A stretch of DNA of 25,449 nt. Origin: a virus. Location: the IMG/VR virus record IMGVR_UViG_3300027668_000089, positions 1 to 25,449 of that record; one strand, given 5' to 3'. Each line of letters starts with the position of its first letter. The first letter of the stretch is position 1. This document shows positions 24,066-25,449 of the stretch, piece by piece. Below the pieces are notes generated by a model. That model was not told where the DNA came from, did no database searches, and was given only the letters and a program-made list of their open reading frames with translations. Position numbers and translations under genes: made by a program.

Positions 24066-25449
24066 ATGGGAGTATTAAGTCCTCAATTTGGTAGTTTATT
24101 ACCTTCACAAGCACAACAACTTTTGACGAATAACTACCTACAATTTAACACTGGAGGTGCAAATGATTTTGCTCAACAGTATCTACCTGAAGTCTATGAG
24201 GCTGAAGTAGAAAGATATGGAAACAGAACTATTTCTGGTTTCTTAAGAATGGTTGGCGCTGAAATGCCAATGACATCTGATCAAGTAATTTGGTCGGAAC
24301 AAAATAGATTACACATTGCATATGATAACGTAGCTGTGAATGCTGCTGGTGACTTTACTGTTCCTGCTGGAGCTGTAAACGTTGTTTTTCAAAACATGAC
24401 TATTGTAGTTATGGATCCTGCAAATCCTGCTGGAACTGTAAAAGCAATTGTTACTGATTCAACTACTAACGCTGGTTATGGCGGTGCTGGTGGAACATCA
24501 TTTACTGCTGTTGCTTATACACAAGCAAACATTAATCCTGGTGCTGCTGGTGCAGCTCTTGCTGGATTAAAAGTATTTGTATATGGTTCAGAATATGCTA
24601 AAGGAACTGTTGGACCTCTTAATGAGTCTATCACTCCTTCTTTCACACAATTTTCTAACTCACCAATCATATTAAAATCTAGATATGCTATATCTGGTTC
24701 TGATACTGCACAAATCGGTTGGGTTGAAGTTGCTGCTGAAGATGGAACATCTGGTTACCTATGGTATTTAAAAGCTGAAGGTGAAACTAGATTACGTTTC
24801 GAAGATTACTTAGAAATGAGTATGATTGAAGGTGAGCTTACTACAGCTGCATCTGGAGCTAGAGCTGCTGTTCTTCCAGGATTTACTGGAGCTGCAGGTA
24901 TCTTTGTGAAAGGTACACAAGGTCTATTCTCTGCAATTAACACAAGAGGTAATATCTTATCTGGCTATGCTGGATCATTACAAGATTTTGACTCTGTATT
25001 AGAGAATTTAGATACTCAAGGAGCTATTGAAGAAAACATGCTTTTCTTAGATAGAAAAACTGAGTTATTATTTGATAATATGTTAGCACAACAAAACTCT
25101 TACGGAGCTGGAGGTACATCTTACGGTGTATTTGAAAACTCTGAAGAAATGGCGTTGAACTTAGGATTTTCTGGATTCAGAAGAGGTTCTTATGACTTCT
25201 ACAAGACTTCATGGAAATACTTGAACGATGCTTCTACAAGAGGTGGTTCTGGTAACTTTGTTAATGGTGACAATATCGATGGTGTATTAATTCCAGCTGG
25301 AACTTCTACAGTATACGATCAATTACTAGGAACAAACATCAGACGTCCTTTCTTACACGTAAGATATAGAGCTTCACAAGCAGATGATAGAAGAATGAAA
25401 TCATGGTTAACAGGTTCTGTTGGCGGTGCTGCAACTTCTACTTTAGATG
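24066..25449 (+). CDS. Major capsid protein, 3' end outside window
   Basis: An open frame runs from ATG 24066 to the window end, giving 461 residues without a stop. It begins MGVLSPQFGSLLPSQAQQLL, then NDFAQQYLPEVYEAEVERYG and RTISGFLRMVGAEMPMTSDQ, a start I associate with HK97-fold capsid proteins of crAss-like and related phages. Later parts include FRRGSYDFYKTSWKYLNDAS and RRPFLHVRYRASQ. Ala/Gly-rich composition and a comparatively uniform codon choice fit a highly expressed virion protein. It follows the scaffold-like gene after 18 A/T-rich bases with no Shine-Dalgarno box. It should form the head shell and is a likely client of the phage GroEL. The C-terminus is not visible. Confidence 0.85.
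   Translation, partial: MGVLSPQFGSLLPSQAQQLLTNNYLQFNTGGANDFAQQYLPEVYEAEVERYGNRTISGFLRMVGAEMPMTSDQVIWSEQNRLHIAYDNVAVNAAGDFTVPAGAVNVVFQNMTIVVMDPANPAGTVKAIVTDSTTNAGYGGAGGTSFTAVAYTQANINPGAAGAALAGLKVFVYGSEYAKGTVGPLNESITPSFTQFSNSPIILKSRYAISGSDTAQIGWVEVAAEDGTSGYLWYLKAEGETRLRFEDYLEMSMIEGELTTAASGARAAVLPGFTGAAGIFVKGTQGLFSAINTRGNILSGYAGSLQDFDSVLENLDTQGAIEENMLFLDRKTELLFDNMLAQQNSYGAGGTSYGVFENSEEMALNLGFSGFRRGSYDFYKTSWKYLNDASTRGGSGNFVNGDNIDGVLIPAGTSTVYDQLLGTNIRRPFLHVRYRASQADDRRMKSWLTGSVGGAATSTLD

Overview
This window is part of the genome of a tailed double-stranded DNA phage. All convincing genes lie on the + strand, are packed end to end (many 1-4 base overlaps) and include a large terminase, a portal, a scaffold-like protein and the start of a major capsid gene. 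The DNA is AT-rich. Gene starts are preceded by A/T-rich leaders instead of Shine-Dalgarno boxes, one gene carries a Bacteroidota-style signal peptide, and the fibre repeats (VGIGTTSP, ERMRI) are common in marine phages. I infer a marine phage of a Bacteroidota (flavobacterial) host. The 801-residue portal and the gene order terminase, portal, scaffold, capsid would fit a distant relative of the crAss-like or podovirus-like phages of this phylum, but that assignment is from memory and untested. No integrase, tRNA, CRISPR array or insertion sequence was seen.

Layout. Bases 1-9533 form a fibre/receptor-binding block: the 3' part of one repeat-rich fibre gene (open from the window edge), three tandem paralogous LamG/concanavalin-like lectin genes with a small acidic protein between two of them, a 1407-residue fibre with degenerate VGIGTTSP repeats, and two small proteins. 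A 116-base gap (9534-9649) holds two hairpins and a possible pseudoknot. Bases 9650-12260 hold two small proteins and a phage-encoded chaperonin pair, groEL and groES, overlapping by 17 bases. Bases 12257-16454 carry small accessory or virion proteins: a possible winged-helix protein, an M15-type peptidoglycan peptidase, a 59-residue protein, a beta-rich structural protein, a basic repeat protein, a small HExxH protein and a secreted protein. Bases 16447-18256 hold a holin of the 3TM/GTA type, a coiled-coil protein, a possible double GroES-like barrel protein and a small helical protein next to the terminase. Bases 18256-25449 are the packaging and head module: TerL, portal, scaffold-like protein and major capsid protein (cut by the window end).

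How they work together. The fibres and lectins probably recognise the host surface. The GroEL/GroES pair probably folds virion or other phage proteins. The M15 peptidase and holin probably release progeny. Terminase, portal, scaffold and capsid build and fill the head. The strongest anomalies are a sharp GC-rich island exactly over the ATPase core of TerL, a GroEL with many altered substrate-binding positions, a possible tandem GroES-like protein, and the pseudoknot-like leader at 9571-9623.
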